36,136 bases of DNA from Candidatus Crickella merdequi (GTDB lineage Bacteria > Bacillota > Clostridia > Peptostreptococcales > Anaerovoracaceae). Positions 1-8,255 of the stretch are shown here, one piece after another. Under the pieces are notes generated by a model. It ran no database searches. It was not told where the DNA came from and was given only the letters and a program-made list of their open reading frames with translations. The stretch lies in NCBI GenBank assembly GCA_018064645.1, contig JAGHUT010000054.1, positions 1 through 36,136 of the forward strand, read 5' to 3'. The position numbers and the translations under genes were made by a program. Position 1 is the first letter of the stretch. Each line of letters begins with the position of its first letter.

Positions 1-223
1 GTATGTAACATGTCCTGAGAATTTTGATACGGGAAAAATGCTTAAGGATGCCCTTGATGCGGAGGTTTCCTACATTCCTGGAGCTTCGTTTAATGCTGAT
101 GGAAGCGGAAAGAATACTATGAGACTTAACTTCTCTGCAAACGATATTCCTGCACTTAAGGAAGGAATCAGACGTCTTGCAGGTGTATTCAAAGCTGAAC
201 TGGCTAAGCAGGAGAATAATTAA
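1..223 (+). CDS. PLP-dependent aminotransferase, C-terminal end only (5' truncated by window)
   Basis: The frame is open from base 2 to a TAA at 221-223, giving about 73 residues with no start in the window. The tail carries the signature of class I/II fold-type I aminotransferases of the 2-aminoadipate/MocR-like group: a stretch reading V-S-Y-I-P-G-A-S-F, then D-G-S-G-K-N-T-M-R-L-N-F-S, then E-G-I-R-R-L-A. In this family the Arg of the N-x-x-R-L-N-F segment binds the substrate carboxylate. The enzyme would transfer an amino group from an amino acid to a 2-oxo acid in the cytosol. It lies 31 bases upstream of the acyl-CoA synthetase gene on the same strand, which suggests one operon. The exact substrate cannot be read from the tail. 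The family call is fairly secure. Confidence 0.8.
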   Translation, partial: YVTCPENFDTGKMLKDALDAEVSYIPGASFNADGSGKNTMRLNFSANDIPALKEGIRRLAGVFKAELAKQENN

Positions 224-254
224 TTTACAGAGCAAAGGAAGGGAGGGGAAACCA

Positions 255-2363
255 TTGGATTTAACTAAACTTTTAAAGCCAAAGAAATTTGCCATCGTAG
301 GAGCAACTGAAAAGGAAACTTATGGTGGATTCGCAGTTATGCTAATGCAGAAGTTTGCTGCAGACAGACTTGAAGATATTTATCTCGTAAATCCTAAGAG
401 AGATGAGGTATTTGGACTTAAGTGCTATCACAGTATCGATGATATTCCAGAAGAAATCGATATGGTTATTATCGCAACTGGCAAAAAGACGGTTCCTGAT
501 CTGCTCGTACAGGCTAAGAACAAAGGTGCTGGTGGTGCTGTTGTATTTGCTGCAGGATTCGGCGAGACAGGAAAACCTGAGGATAAACAGGCAGAGGCAG
601 AACTCAAGGCTCTTTGTCAGGAACTTGATATGGCTCTCATGGGTCCTAATTGCGCTGGATATATCAACTGTGTAGACAACATCCCTGCAATGGGATTTAT
701 GACATCAGTTCCAGATCACTACGGAAGCGTTGGACTGGTGTCACAGAGCGGAATGATCTGCACGCTGCTTCTTGACAGCGGTAAAGCTGACTTCTCATAT
801 GTTATCTCATGTGGAAACAGCAAAATCGTAGAGGTTGTTGACTATATCGATTTCCTTATCGATGACGATGATACAAAGGTTATCGTTTCATACATTGAGG
901 GAGTAACAAATCCTAAGAAGTTCATAGAGACTTTGAAGAAGGCTGCCCTTAAGAAAAAGCCGGTAATCCTTCTTAAGATTGGAAGATCTGAGAAGGGAAG
1001 CAAGTCTGCTTCATCACATACTGGAAGTCTTTCAGGTTCAGATGCATCATTTAACGCTATCTTCGATAAGTACGGCGTAATCAGAGTTGATGACCTTGAG
1101 GATATTGCAAGCCTTGCAAATATGTTCGCAACAATGCCAAGACTTCCTGAGGGAGACAGAGTTGTATCACTCAATGGTTCAGGTGGTGAGAACGGAGTTG
1201 CCTGCGATATAGGATCACTCTACAACATCAAATATCCTGATTTCTCAGAAGCAGGCAAAGTAGAACTCAGAAAACATCTTGCCGAGTTCGCAACAATTAA
1301 CAACCCACTCGATACAACGGCTGATATCTGCTATGACACAGATCAGTTTGCCGATGCTGCTGAGGTAATCATCAATGATGAGAACTTTGATATGGCAATC
1401 GTGGGAATCACTATCGTTAATGAGCTTACAGACTTCTGCGTTAAGCACATGTCAGAAGGAATCATTAAACTCGTTAAGGAGGGAAGAGTTACAAAGCCAA
1501 TCTTTGTAGTTCCTGCTGTAGAGTCAGGCCGTATGCCGGACTATGTAGCCAACCTTAAGAACGCAGGCATTCCTGTAACTGCTCCTTGCTACTATGGATA
1601 CAAGCATGTTGGTATGGTTGCAAATTATGTTAACTGGCTCAAGGAAACAGATGTTGAGGCTCTTGAAGATGCAGTTCCAGATTGTCCTTGCACAGGCGAG
1701 AAGGTGGCTCTTTCTGAGCACGAGTCAAAAGAGCTACTCAAGCAGTACGGCGTACCGGTACCTGTTGAGTGCATAGCGACAAGCGTTGAAGAAGCAGTTA
1801 AATATGCTGATGAAATCGGATTCCCAATCGTAATGAAGGTTGAATCCAACGACATTCTTCACAAATCAGATGTTGGCGGAGTAAAGCTCAACATTAAGAG
1901 TGAAGAGGAAGTAAAGGTAGCTTATCAGGCAATTATGGATAGTTGCACTGAGAAGTGTCCAGACGCTTCAATTAATGGAATTCTTATGCAGAAGATGCTT
2001 AAGGCTGGAACTGAGGTAATCGTTGGTGTTACTAACGATCCATCCTTCGGACCTATGGTTCTCTGTGGAATGGGTGGAGTATTCACTGAGGTATTCAAAG
2101 ATGTATCTCTCTTCCCGGCACCACTTAAGAAAGAGAATGCACTTAAGATGATTAAGTCTCTCAAGGCTTATAAGATGATGACTGGTTACAGAGGTCAGCC
2201 AAAGCTTGATGTTGATGCTCTGGCAGATCTGCTTGTAAGTGTAGGAGACTTTGCGGTAGCGCATAAGAATGATCTTGCAGAGATGGATATTAATCCAGTC
2301 TTCGTTTATCCGGAAGGAGAGGGAGTCGCGCCAGCAGACGCGCTCGTAATACTCCGTCGTTAG
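255..2363 (+). CDS. acd: ADP-forming acyl-CoA (acetate-CoA) ligase, fused alpha-beta subunits
   Basis: The protein is 702 aa when started at TTG 255, which sits six bases after a GGGAGGGG ribosome binding site; an upstream in-frame ATG at 177 lies inside the previous gene and has no such site. Order of domains: N-terminal CoA-binding Rossmann domain (about residues 5-130), a succinyl-CoA-ligase-like domain with G-L-V-S-Q-S-G and the S-H-T-G-S-L-S-G segment holding the likely phosphorylated His255, then a C-terminal ATP-grasp domain from about residue 490 with the D-I-L-H-K-S-D-V-G-G-V motif. The family converts acyl-CoA, ADP and phosphate to acid, CoA and ATP, so it conserves energy in anaerobes. 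Neighbouring aminotransferase and transporter genes suggest use on acyl-CoA from amino-acid-derived oxo acids; that is inference. The substrate is not determinable here. Confidence 0.9.
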   Translation: MDLTKLLKPKKFAIVGATEKETYGGFAVMLMQKFAADRLEDIYLVNPKRDEVFGLKCYHSIDDIPEEIDMVIIATGKKTVPDLLVQAKNKGAGGAVVFAAGFGETGKPEDKQAEAELKALCQELDMALMGPNCAGYINCVDNIPAMGFMTSVPDHYGSVGLVSQSGMICTLLLDSGKADFSYVISCGNSKIVEVVDYIDFLIDDDDTKVIVSYIEGVTNPKKFIETLKKAALKKKPVILLKIGRSEKGSKSASSHTGSLSGSDASFNAIFDKYGVIRVDDLEDIASLANMFATMPRLPEGDRVVSLNGSGGENGVACDIGSLYNIKYPDFSEAGKVELRKHLAEFATINNPLDTTADICYDTDQFADAAEVIINDENFDMAIVGITIVNELTDFCVKHMSEGIIKLVKEGRVTKPIFVVPAVESGRMPDYVANLKNAGIPVTAPCYYGYKHVGMVANYVNWLKETDVEALEDAVPDCPCTGEKVALSEHESKELLKQYGVPVPVECIATSVEEAVKYADEIGFPIVMKVESNDILHKSDVGGVKLNIKSEEEVKVAYQAIMDSCTEKCPDASINGILMQKMLKAGTEVIVGVTNDPSFGPMVLCGMGGVFTEVFKDVSLFPAPLKKENALKMIKSLKAYKMMTGYRGQPKLDVDALADLLVSVGDFAVAHKNDLAEMDINPVFVYPEGEGVAPADALVILRR

Positions 2364-2392
2364 GACTCCGGGGTAATAAAGGAGGCTCCAAA

Positions 2393-3814
2393 ATGACAAA
2401 AACTAGACGTGCTAAGCGTCAACCTACAGCCGTAGAGAGTTTGATATTTGTTTCATTTTCTCTGGGACTACTGATGTACAACGTAGTATTTCTTAAGGGC
2501 GACGCACATATTCCTCTCATTGTTGCAACTGCAGTTATATCGGTATTTGCAGTAGTGAGACTTGGATATTACTGGGATGACCTGATGTCTGCCATCGGAC
2601 ACGGAATTAAGGAGATTGCAGTAACACTGTTGATTTACGGAATTATTGGAATGATGATTGCCAGTTGGATTATGTCCGGCATCATTCCAACACTCGTATT
2701 CTACGGACTGAAGATCCTTAATCCAAAGTTCTTCCTTGTAATGGCAATGATTATTTGTGCCCTTGTTTCAGTTGCTACAGGCAGCAGCTGGACAACTGTA
2801 GGAACAATGGGAGTTGTATTCCTCAGTATCGGCGCGGGATTCGGTATTCCAATGCCAATCACAGCCGGTGCAGCGATATCAGGTGCGTATTTTGGAGATA
2901 AAATTTCACCTATGTCGGATACAACTAACCTTGCACCTGCCATTTCCGGCTCAAACTTATTCGACCATATCAGACATATGATGGTCAGCAGTGGTATTTC
3001 ACTGATTATTGCTGGAATCATTTATCTGTTCATCGGATTCAAGTACGGCGGAAGTGGGGCGGATCTTTCGATGGTTGCAGAGATTGAGGAGACAATCAAG
3101 TCTGGATTTACATTAAGTCCATTCCTGCTTCTCGTTCCATGTGTGGTAATCGTAATGGGAATTCTTAGACAGCCAGCTGTTCCAAGTCTTTTCCTTGGAG
3201 TAGTTCTTGGATGTATCTGCTGTATGGTTTTTCAGGGTGCAAATTTTAACGATATTCAGACTTCGCTCCAGTACGGCTTCGAATTTGAGAGCGACTCGGA
3301 GATGATGAACAGCCTGCTTTCTGGTGGTGGAATCCAGAATATGATGTGGTCAATGTCATTGACAATCTGTGCAATCTGCTTCGGTAGTGTTCTCGATTCA
3401 ACACATATGCTGCACATACTTGCTTCAAAGGTTCTTACAATTGCAAAGTCAACAGGAGGACTGATTGCTTGTGTAGTATTCACCTGTCTTGGAACTAACA
3501 TTATTACAGGAGACCAGTATCTGGGAATTATTCTACCTGGAAAGATGTACAGAAAAGAATTCGAAGACAGAGGTCTTGCACCTCAGAATCTGTCAAGAGC
3601 ACTTGAGGATTCGGCCACAGTAACTTCACCACTGGTACCATGGAGCTCATGCGCCGCAGTAATGGTAGCTGCACTTGGTATACCAACCATTAAGTACCTG
3701 CCATATTGCTACCTGAGTCTGGTATCACCACTGGTATCAATTTTCCTTGGAATCACCGGTATTACAATTTACAAGCGTGCAAAGGAAAACAAAAACGTTG
3801 AAACTGAAGAGTAA
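2393..3814 (+). CDS. nhaC: NhaC-family Na+/H+ (or substrate/Na+) antiporter
   Basis: This 473 aa integral membrane protein has about 11-12 hydrophobic segments. The hallmark of the NhaC family is visible around residues 165-190: G-A-Y-F-G-D-K-I-S-P-M-S-D-T-T-N-L-A. A second conserved stretch is T-G-S-S-W-T-T-V-G-T near residue 130. The start is ATG 2393 behind a strong AAAGGAGG site, 29 bases after the acyl-CoA ligase stop. NhaC proteins exchange Na+ for H+ across the cytoplasmic membrane. Some relatives (MleN type) swap a carboxylate for another together with Na+, so an organic-acid antiporter serving the upstream pathway is a live alternative. Operon membership is inferred from spacing and strand. 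Confidence 0.88.
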   Translation: MTKTRRAKRQPTAVESLIFVSFSLGLLMYNVVFLKGDAHIPLIVATAVISVFAVVRLGYYWDDLMSAIGHGIKEIAVTLLIYGIIGMMIASWIMSGIIPTLVFYGLKILNPKFFLVMAMIICALVSVATGSSWTTVGTMGVVFLSIGAGFGIPMPITAGAAISGAYFGDKISPMSDTTNLAPAISGSNLFDHIRHMMVSSGISLIIAGIIYLFIGFKYGGSGADLSMVAEIEETIKSGFTLSPFLLLVPCVVIVMGILRQPAVPSLFLGVVLGCICCMVFQGANFNDIQTSLQYGFEFESDSEMMNSLLSGGGIQNMMWSMSLTICAICFGSVLDSTHMLHILASKVLTIAKSTGGLIACVVFTCLGTNIITGDQYLGIILPGKMYRKEFEDRGLAPQNLSRALEDSATVTSPLVPWSSCAAVMVAALGIPTIKYLPYCYLSLVSPLVSIFLGITGITIYKRAKENKNVETEE

Positions 3815-3868
3815 TATCTTCAGCCTTCATAAAAAAATTATTCCTAATGTTATTAAGGAGAGAAAGAA

Positions 3869-5188
3869 ATGATTGAAAAGAAACCTTTTAAGCTAACAGC
3901 CAAGGTATATCTTGCTGTAATTGCAATCGGTCTGGTTAACTCAATTGTATTCACTATTCCATACATCAAGTATACTTTCTACTATGGAATGATCGAGATG
4001 ACTGGATGTACTAATGCTCAGCTGGGACTTCTCATGACTATTTACGGTCTTGGAGAATTATTTGGACTTCCTATCGGTGGTGTATTCGCTGATAAGGTTG
4101 ACTCAAGAAAAGGTCTTTGCTTCTCATGTGCTGCAACAGGACTGCTTTGCTTCCTTCTCGTAGCTAAGCCATGTTACGCAACAACAGCACTCGTATGGTT
4201 CCTGCTTATCTTCACATCACTCTTCATTTTCTGGGGAGCAATCTTCAAGGGACTGAGAGAGCTTGCACCTGCTGAGTATCAGGGAAGAATGGTAGGATTC
4301 TATTCAGGAGCATCCGGTCTTGGATACTGGATTGTAAACACAGCAATGGTTCCTGTATATGATCACTACTCAAAGACAACAGACGGAATGGGAATGGTAG
4401 CTGTATTCGTATTCTTTGGAGTGCTTTGCTTCATCTATGCTATTGCAGCCTGGTTCCTCATCGGAATGTGCAGAAAAGAGCAGCAGGAGAACGGCTGGGA
4501 CTTCATGACAGACGACGGAGTAGAGGCTCAGCAGGGATTCGCAGGATTCATGCAGAATGTTAGGGACGTTATCAAGTACAAGTCAGTATGGGTATTCGGA
4601 GCAGTAATGTTCGGAACATATGGAGTACAGATTGCACTTTCATACACAACATCATTCTTTACAGATGTTCTTGGAATGACAGTAACATTTGGAGCATTCC
4701 TTTCAGTAATGAGATACTATGGAATGCAGGCTATTGGAGCTCCTATCCAGGGAATTCTCTCAGATAAGCTCGGCGGAGCATCAAGAGTTGTATCAATTGC
4801 AAACGTGCTTACAGCCCTGATTCTTGTTGGTCTTCTTGTTCTCCCAACTGAGACTCTCAAGATTGTTCCTCTTCTGATCTGTATCGTACTCCTCGGTGGA
4901 TTCTTCAACTCAGGAGCATACGGTGCAATGTTCGCTCTGAACACAGAAGGACAGGTTCCTGCAAGACTGTTTGCTACAGCTGTAGGAGTATCTTCAGGAC
5001 TCGGATATATTCCAGACATCTTCGAGCACACAATGTTCGGAATCTGGCTCGACAAGTATGGCAATGCTGCTTACACAGGAATCTTCTGCTTCGGTATCGG
5101 TGTAGCACTCATGGCTGTTGTAGCACTTATTTACTTCCGTGGACAGATCAAGAAGGGTTCATATGTCTTTGGACAGAAAGCCGAATAA
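3869..5188 (+). CDS. Major facilitator superfamily transporter
   Basis: This 439 aa protein has twelve predicted hydrophobic segments in two halves, separated by a polar central loop around residues 205-235. Between TM2 and TM3 is the MFS motif A variant G-G-V-F-A-D-K-V-D-S-R-K. The half-motif recurs in the second half as G-I-L-S-D-K-L-G. The start ATG follows a TTAAGGAGAG ribosome binding site. It is the last gene before a strong terminator, and 54 bases follow nhaC. Codon choice is strongly biased to AGA, GGA and C-ending codons, like pnp and ileS in this window, which hints at high expression. Substrate is unknown; uptake or export of an organic acid or amino acid handled by the upstream enzymes would fit the context. 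Confidence 0.85.
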   Translation: MIEKKPFKLTAKVYLAVIAIGLVNSIVFTIPYIKYTFYYGMIEMTGCTNAQLGLLMTIYGLGELFGLPIGGVFADKVDSRKGLCFSCAATGLLCFLLVAKPCYATTALVWFLLIFTSLFIFWGAIFKGLRELAPAEYQGRMVGFYSGASGLGYWIVNTAMVPVYDHYSKTTDGMGMVAVFVFFGVLCFIYAIAAWFLIGMCRKEQQENGWDFMTDDGVEAQQGFAGFMQNVRDVIKYKSVWVFGAVMFGTYGVQIALSYTTSFFTDVLGMTVTFGAFLSVMRYYGMQAIGAPIQGILSDKLGGASRVVSIANVLTALILVGLLVLPTETLKIVPLLICIVLLGGFFNSGAYGAMFALNTEGQVPARLFATAVGVSSGLGYIPDIFEHTMFGIWLDKYGNAAYTGIFCFGIGVALMAVVALIYFRGQIKKGSYVFGQKAE

Positions 5189-5237
5189 TATACATGTTTA
5201 CTGTTGACATAGTCACAGTTCACATACATTCTTACTG

Positions 5238-5272
5238 AAAAATGCCAGGGCCTCCTTATCCTGGCATTTTTT
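5238..5272. terminator. Bidirectional intrinsic terminator between convergent genes
   Basis: AAAAATGCCAGG (5238-5249) pairs perfectly with CCTGGCATTTTT (5260-5271) around a 10-base loop, followed by a T tract on the plus strand and an equivalent T tract on the minus strand. It ends the plus-strand transporter operon. The stop codon of the minus-strand gene (5271-5273) abuts the stem, so the same hairpin can serve both. Confidence 0.93.
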
Positions 5273-5846
5273 AGTATACAATTATTATTTCGTCTTCATC
5301 TTCGATTCTATATTGTGAATCCATCTTTATGAGATCAGCTATCTTTGGTTCTCGCATAAGGTATTTCCATGCTTTGAACGTGGCTTTTATAAAATCCTCG
5401 TTCAGTGGATATTTGTCACGCTCTTCTATGAGAGGGCAAACATAAGGCAGCTCGTTTGTATCATAAATCAGGTGAAGGCTGCCGTCTTCATCTATATGCG
5501 GCTGAAGTGGAAAAGTTCTGCATTGCATCGGACGAAGTTCTCTCTCACAGAAGCAGTTTGCTTTGCAGGTGAGAAAAAACACCTTGCCGTGCCACGATTT
5601 AGGAAAATCATAGTCCCTGGCCCTGCAGGTATCCCAGACAAGCCATTCTTCATTGTGGCTGTACAGTTTGTCTTCTCCGGGAAGTAGATAGATTCCAAGG
5701 GCTTCCTCTGGGTCATCGAGTACATCCTGGGCACAGGAACAGCAGGCTGCATTACAAAGCGTACCGCAGTCAATATCCAGAGGAGATACTTCATCAAGCA
5801 TTCTGAAGATGTCTTCATATTCAAATTTACTTAATATACTTCTCAT
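5271..5846 (-). CDS. YkgJ-type cysteine-cluster protein (putative Zn/Fe-chelating)
   Basis: The protein is 191 aa if started at ATG 5846. The frame stays open upstream to an ATG at 5933, but no ribosome binding site favours the longer forms, and none is strong for 5846 either. Near the N-terminus is a cluster C27-x3-C31-x3-C35-C36-x-C38. A second group follows in the middle, T-C-K-A-N-C-F-C-E-R-E and R-P-M-Q-C-R-T-F-P. This is the arrangement of the CxxCxxCC/YkgJ family, whose members are thought to bind zinc or iron. The biochemical role is not known. It is transcribed alone, convergent with the MFS gene and divergent from rbfA. No signal peptide is seen. Confidence 0.7.
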   Translation of the reverse strand: MRSILSKFEYEDIFRMLDEVSPLDIDCGTLCNAACCSCAQDVLDDPEEALGIYLLPGEDKLYSHNEEWLVWDTCRARDYDFPKSWHGKVFFLTCKANCFCERELRPMQCRTFPLQPHIDEDGSLHLIYDTNELPYVCPLIEERDKYPLNEDFIKATFKAWKYLMREPKIADLIKMDSQYRIEDEDEIIIVY

Positions 5847-5875
5847 AACTATATAATAATACATAGATTGATGTT

Positions 5876-5903
5876 TTGAAAATGGTATTTTATATAGTAT
5901 AAT
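5876..5903 (+). promoter_or_regulatory. Candidate sigma-A promoter for rbfA operon
   Basis: TTGAAA (5876-5881) and a perfect TATAAT (5898-5903) are separated by 16 bases. Transcription would start near 5910, leaving a leader of only about 17 bases that consists mainly of the GGAGG ribosome binding site (5915-5919). The position in the divergent gap before rbfA supports it. Confidence 0.7.
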
Positions 5904-5926
5904 ATAAGGCTGTTGGAGGTATGAAT

Positions 5927-6316
5927 ATGGCAAGACACAGACAAGGTAGATTAGGCGAAGAGATTAAGAAGAGCATCAGCTCGATTCTTATTAATGGAGT
6001 TAAGGATCCAAGACTGGCAAATAGGATAATTACAATCAGTGGCGTAGATGTAACAAGTGATGGAAGCTATGCCTATGTTTATGTTACACCGCTGGTGCTT
6101 GGTAATGAGGATAAGGATAAGGTTTGTGAGGAAGTTCTGGCCGGCTTCAATAAAGCGAAGGGTCTTCTTCGTAACAGAGTTGCATCGGATATCAAACTGA
6201 GACATACTCCTGAGCTTGTTTTTAGAATAGACTCATCAATGGATTACGGCAGACATATTGATTCACTTCTTGCTGAGATTAAGGAGAATACTCCTGATCG
6301 TTCAGAAGAAGAGTAA
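5927..6316 (+). CDS. rbfA: Ribosome-binding factor A
   Basis: This 129 aa protein matches the length and pattern of RbfA: an N-terminal M-A-R-H-R-Q-G-R-L-G-E-E-I, then K-D-P-R-L, V-D-V-T-S-D-G-S-Y-A-Y-V-Y-V, and a KH-like fold ending in P-E-L-V-F-R-I-D-S-S. RbfA binds the 30S subunit late in assembly and helps mature the 16S 5' end; it is also a cold-shock factor in other bacteria. Two ATGs are possible. ATG 5927 lies seven bases after GGAGG, whereas ATG 5921 lies only one base after, so 5927 is preferred. It is the first gene of the rbfA-nrnA-truB-ribF run rather than following infB as in many genomes. Confidence 0.95.
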   Translation: MARHRQGRLGEEIKKSISSILINGVKDPRLANRIITISGVDVTSDGSYAYVYVTPLVLGNEDKDKVCEEVLAGFNKAKGLLRNRVASDIKLRHTPELVFRIDSSMDYGRHIDSLLAEIKENTPDRSEEE

Positions 6317-6326
6317 GGGGAAGAGA

Positions 6327-7301
6327 ATGCAGGACTCATTGACAGCAATTGCTGAGAGATTTAAGGAACTCGATAATATATTGATTTTTCCACATATTAA
6401 TATGGATGGCGATGCGATAGGCTCAGCAAGTGCCCTTTGCCTCGCTTTAAGACAGATGGGAAAGAATGCATACGTTTTTGTGTGCGAGAATACTCCGGAT
6501 AATCTTGATTTTCTTGAGATGAATTGTGTTACAGATGATGCATCTGTGATTGAAGAGCCTGGTGCAACAATCATGGTTGACTGTAATGGTTATGACAGAA
6601 TCAGGGGAAGAGAAGAAATATTCTGTAAAGGTGCTGTTAAGGGATGTATTGACCACCATGCAGTAGGCTCAAGTGATATAGAATACGATTTCTATCATTG
6701 TGAGTCAGACTCGGCGGCTACCGGCGAGATTATATATCTTCTGCTTAAAGAAATGGGCACAGAGATTACTCTCGATATAGCGAATTGTATTTTTGCATCT
6801 ATTACAACAGATACAGGAAACTTCCAGCACAGCAATACATCTAGAAGAAGCCATATGATTGTTGCTGATTTATACGATATAGAGGGTTTTGATTCAAAGT
6901 ATGTAAGTGCTTTGATTTATGATCGCAAATCAAAGGCTGAGTTCAAGCTTGAGACTATTGTTCTTTCGGGACTTGAATTCTATGCTGGCGGCAAGGTGGC
7001 TGTAGGTCTTGTATCGCAGGAGCTTCTTGCTACAACAGGCTGCAGGCTTTCACATGCTGATGCGATTATTCAGAGAGTAATGAGCATTAAAGGCGTTGAG
7101 GTTGGTGCTGTTATCAAACAGAATCCTGATGGAGTGTTTAAAGCAAGCCTGAGAGCAAAGAGCTATGCCAATGTTGCAGCAGTTGCTGCTGTTTTCGGTG
7201 GCGGCGGACATATTAAGGCTGCAGGCTGTACACTCGGCAAAGAGCTGATAGAGAAGAAGATTGCTCTTGTTGAGGAATTAACTAAGGCGGTTAACGAATA
7301 A
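6327..7301 (+). CDS. nrnA: DHH/DHHA1 phosphoesterase, NrnA-type oligoribonuclease / pAp phosphatase
   Basis: The protein is 324 aa from ATG 6327, ten bases after the rbfA stop and behind AGGGGAAG. The N-terminal DHH domain shows H-I-N-M-D-G-D-A-I-G-S (metal ligands) and the C-I-D-H-H-A-V-G-S motif. The C-terminal DHHA1 domain ends with the substrate-binding V-F-G-G-G-G-H-I-K-A-A-G. NrnA proteins degrade 2-5-mers of RNA to mononucleotides and dephosphorylate pAp in the cytosol. Its position between rbfA and truB is common in Firmicutes. Some homologues hydrolyse cyclic-di-nucleotide linear products (pGpG, pApA); which substrate dominates cannot be read from sequence. Confidence 0.92.
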   Translation: MQDSLTAIAERFKELDNILIFPHINMDGDAIGSASALCLALRQMGKNAYVFVCENTPDNLDFLEMNCVTDDASVIEEPGATIMVDCNGYDRIRGREEIFCKGAVKGCIDHHAVGSSDIEYDFYHCESDSAATGEIIYLLLKEMGTEITLDIANCIFASITTDTGNFQHSNTSRRSHMIVADLYDIEGFDSKYVSALIYDRKSKAEFKLETIVLSGLEFYAGGKVAVGLVSQELLATTGCRLSHADAIIQRVMSIKGVEVGAVIKQNPDGVFKASLRAKSYANVAAVAAVFGGGGHIKAAGCTLGKELIEKKIALVEELTKAVNE

Positions 7302-8255
7302 ATGAATATTGATGGTATTATTAATATTAACAAGCCTGAGGGTATTACTTCTCACATTGTTGTAGCAAAGCTTAGAAGAAGACTTGGAATAAAGAGAATC
7401 GGTCACACAGGAACTTTAGACCCTATGGCTACAGGTGTACTTCCTGTATGTGTGGGCAAGTCAACAAGGGTTGTTGAGTATTTTGATGGAGATTTCAAGC
7501 GATATACTGCAGGACTCAGACTTGGACAGGTTACCGATACGCTTGATTCTACCGGAGAGATTCTTAATACAACTGAAGTTACGGATGAACACCTGAAGCG
7601 CCTGCCTGAAGTGGTGAATACTTTTATGGGCAGGGTTATGCAGGTTCCACCTAAGTATTCAGCAGTTAGAGTTGATGGTAAGCGTCTGTATGAATATGCT
7701 AGAGACGGGCAGGATGTTGAGATTAAGTCACGTGAGATTTATGTTAAAGACATAAGGCTTGTTTCGATTGATGAAGACAGGGCTGAAGCTGTTCTTGACA
7801 TAACCTGCTCCAAAGGGACATATATAAGAACAATATGTGATGACATCGGCAGAATTCTCGGCTGTGGAGCAGTAATGACTTCTCTTGTTAGAACGGAAAG
7901 TGGAAATTTCACCATTGACAAAGCGGTAGATCTTAATCAGCTTATTGATATGACTGATGAAGAGATTGAATCACTTGTGATTCCTTGTGATGATACACTT
8001 ACAGGATATGGTGAGATAACTATTACCCCGGACAGAAGAGCTCCGTTCCGAAATGGAATGACAACTTCTCCGGCAAAATACAGAATTACAAGAGATAGTG
8101 ATTTTATCAAAGACGAAAGATACGATTTTGACGACAGGATCAGAGAGCTTGCGACCTTCTACAAGGTGTATGCTGAAGATGAGTTCCTGGGAATTGCTGA
8201 TCTTGTTGAAGGAAAGGAATTAAGACCTCTTAAAGTAATATATGCAGGTAATTAA
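7302..8255 (+). CDS. truB: tRNA pseudouridine-55 synthase
   Basis: ATG 7302 follows the nrnA stop with no gap, so translation is probably coupled. The 317 aa protein carries the TruB signature G-H-T-G-T-L-D-P-M-A-T-G-V-L with catalytic Asp40, and the later K-Y-S-A-V-R-V-D-G-K-R-L-Y-E-Y-A-R and C-S-K-G-T-Y-I-R-T motifs. TruB isomerises U55 in the T-loop of all tRNAs and also acts as a tRNA folding chaperone. The C-terminus (after about residue 245) resembles a PUA-like extension. It overlaps ribF by 14 bases at its 3' end. Confidence 0.96.
   Translation: MNIDGIININKPEGITSHIVVAKLRRRLGIKRIGHTGTLDPMATGVLPVCVGKSTRVVEYFDGDFKRYTAGLRLGQVTDTLDSTGEILNTTEVTDEHLKRLPEVVNTFMGRVMQVPPKYSAVRVDGKRLYEYARDGQDVEIKSREIYVKDIRLVSIDEDRAEAVLDITCSKGTYIRTICDDIGRILGCGAVMTSLVRTESGNFTIDKAVDLNQLIDMTDEEIESLVIPCDDTLTGYGEITITPDRRAPFRNGMTTSPAKYRITRDSDFIKDERYDFDDRIRELATFYKVYAEDEFLGIADLVEGKELRPLKVIYAGN

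Noticed and set aside
177-254. Upstream in-frame ATG at 177 as the start of the acyl-CoA ligase
   Set aside because: It lies inside the coding region of the aminotransferase and has no ribosome binding site. TTG 255 is preceded by GGGAGGGG and gives the family N-terminus.
842-1174. Open minus-strand frames opposite acd, smc, pnp and other genes
   Set aside because: They lie wholly inside well-supported genes, have no ribosome binding sites and encode unrecognisable Ser-rich sequence typical of antisense shadows.
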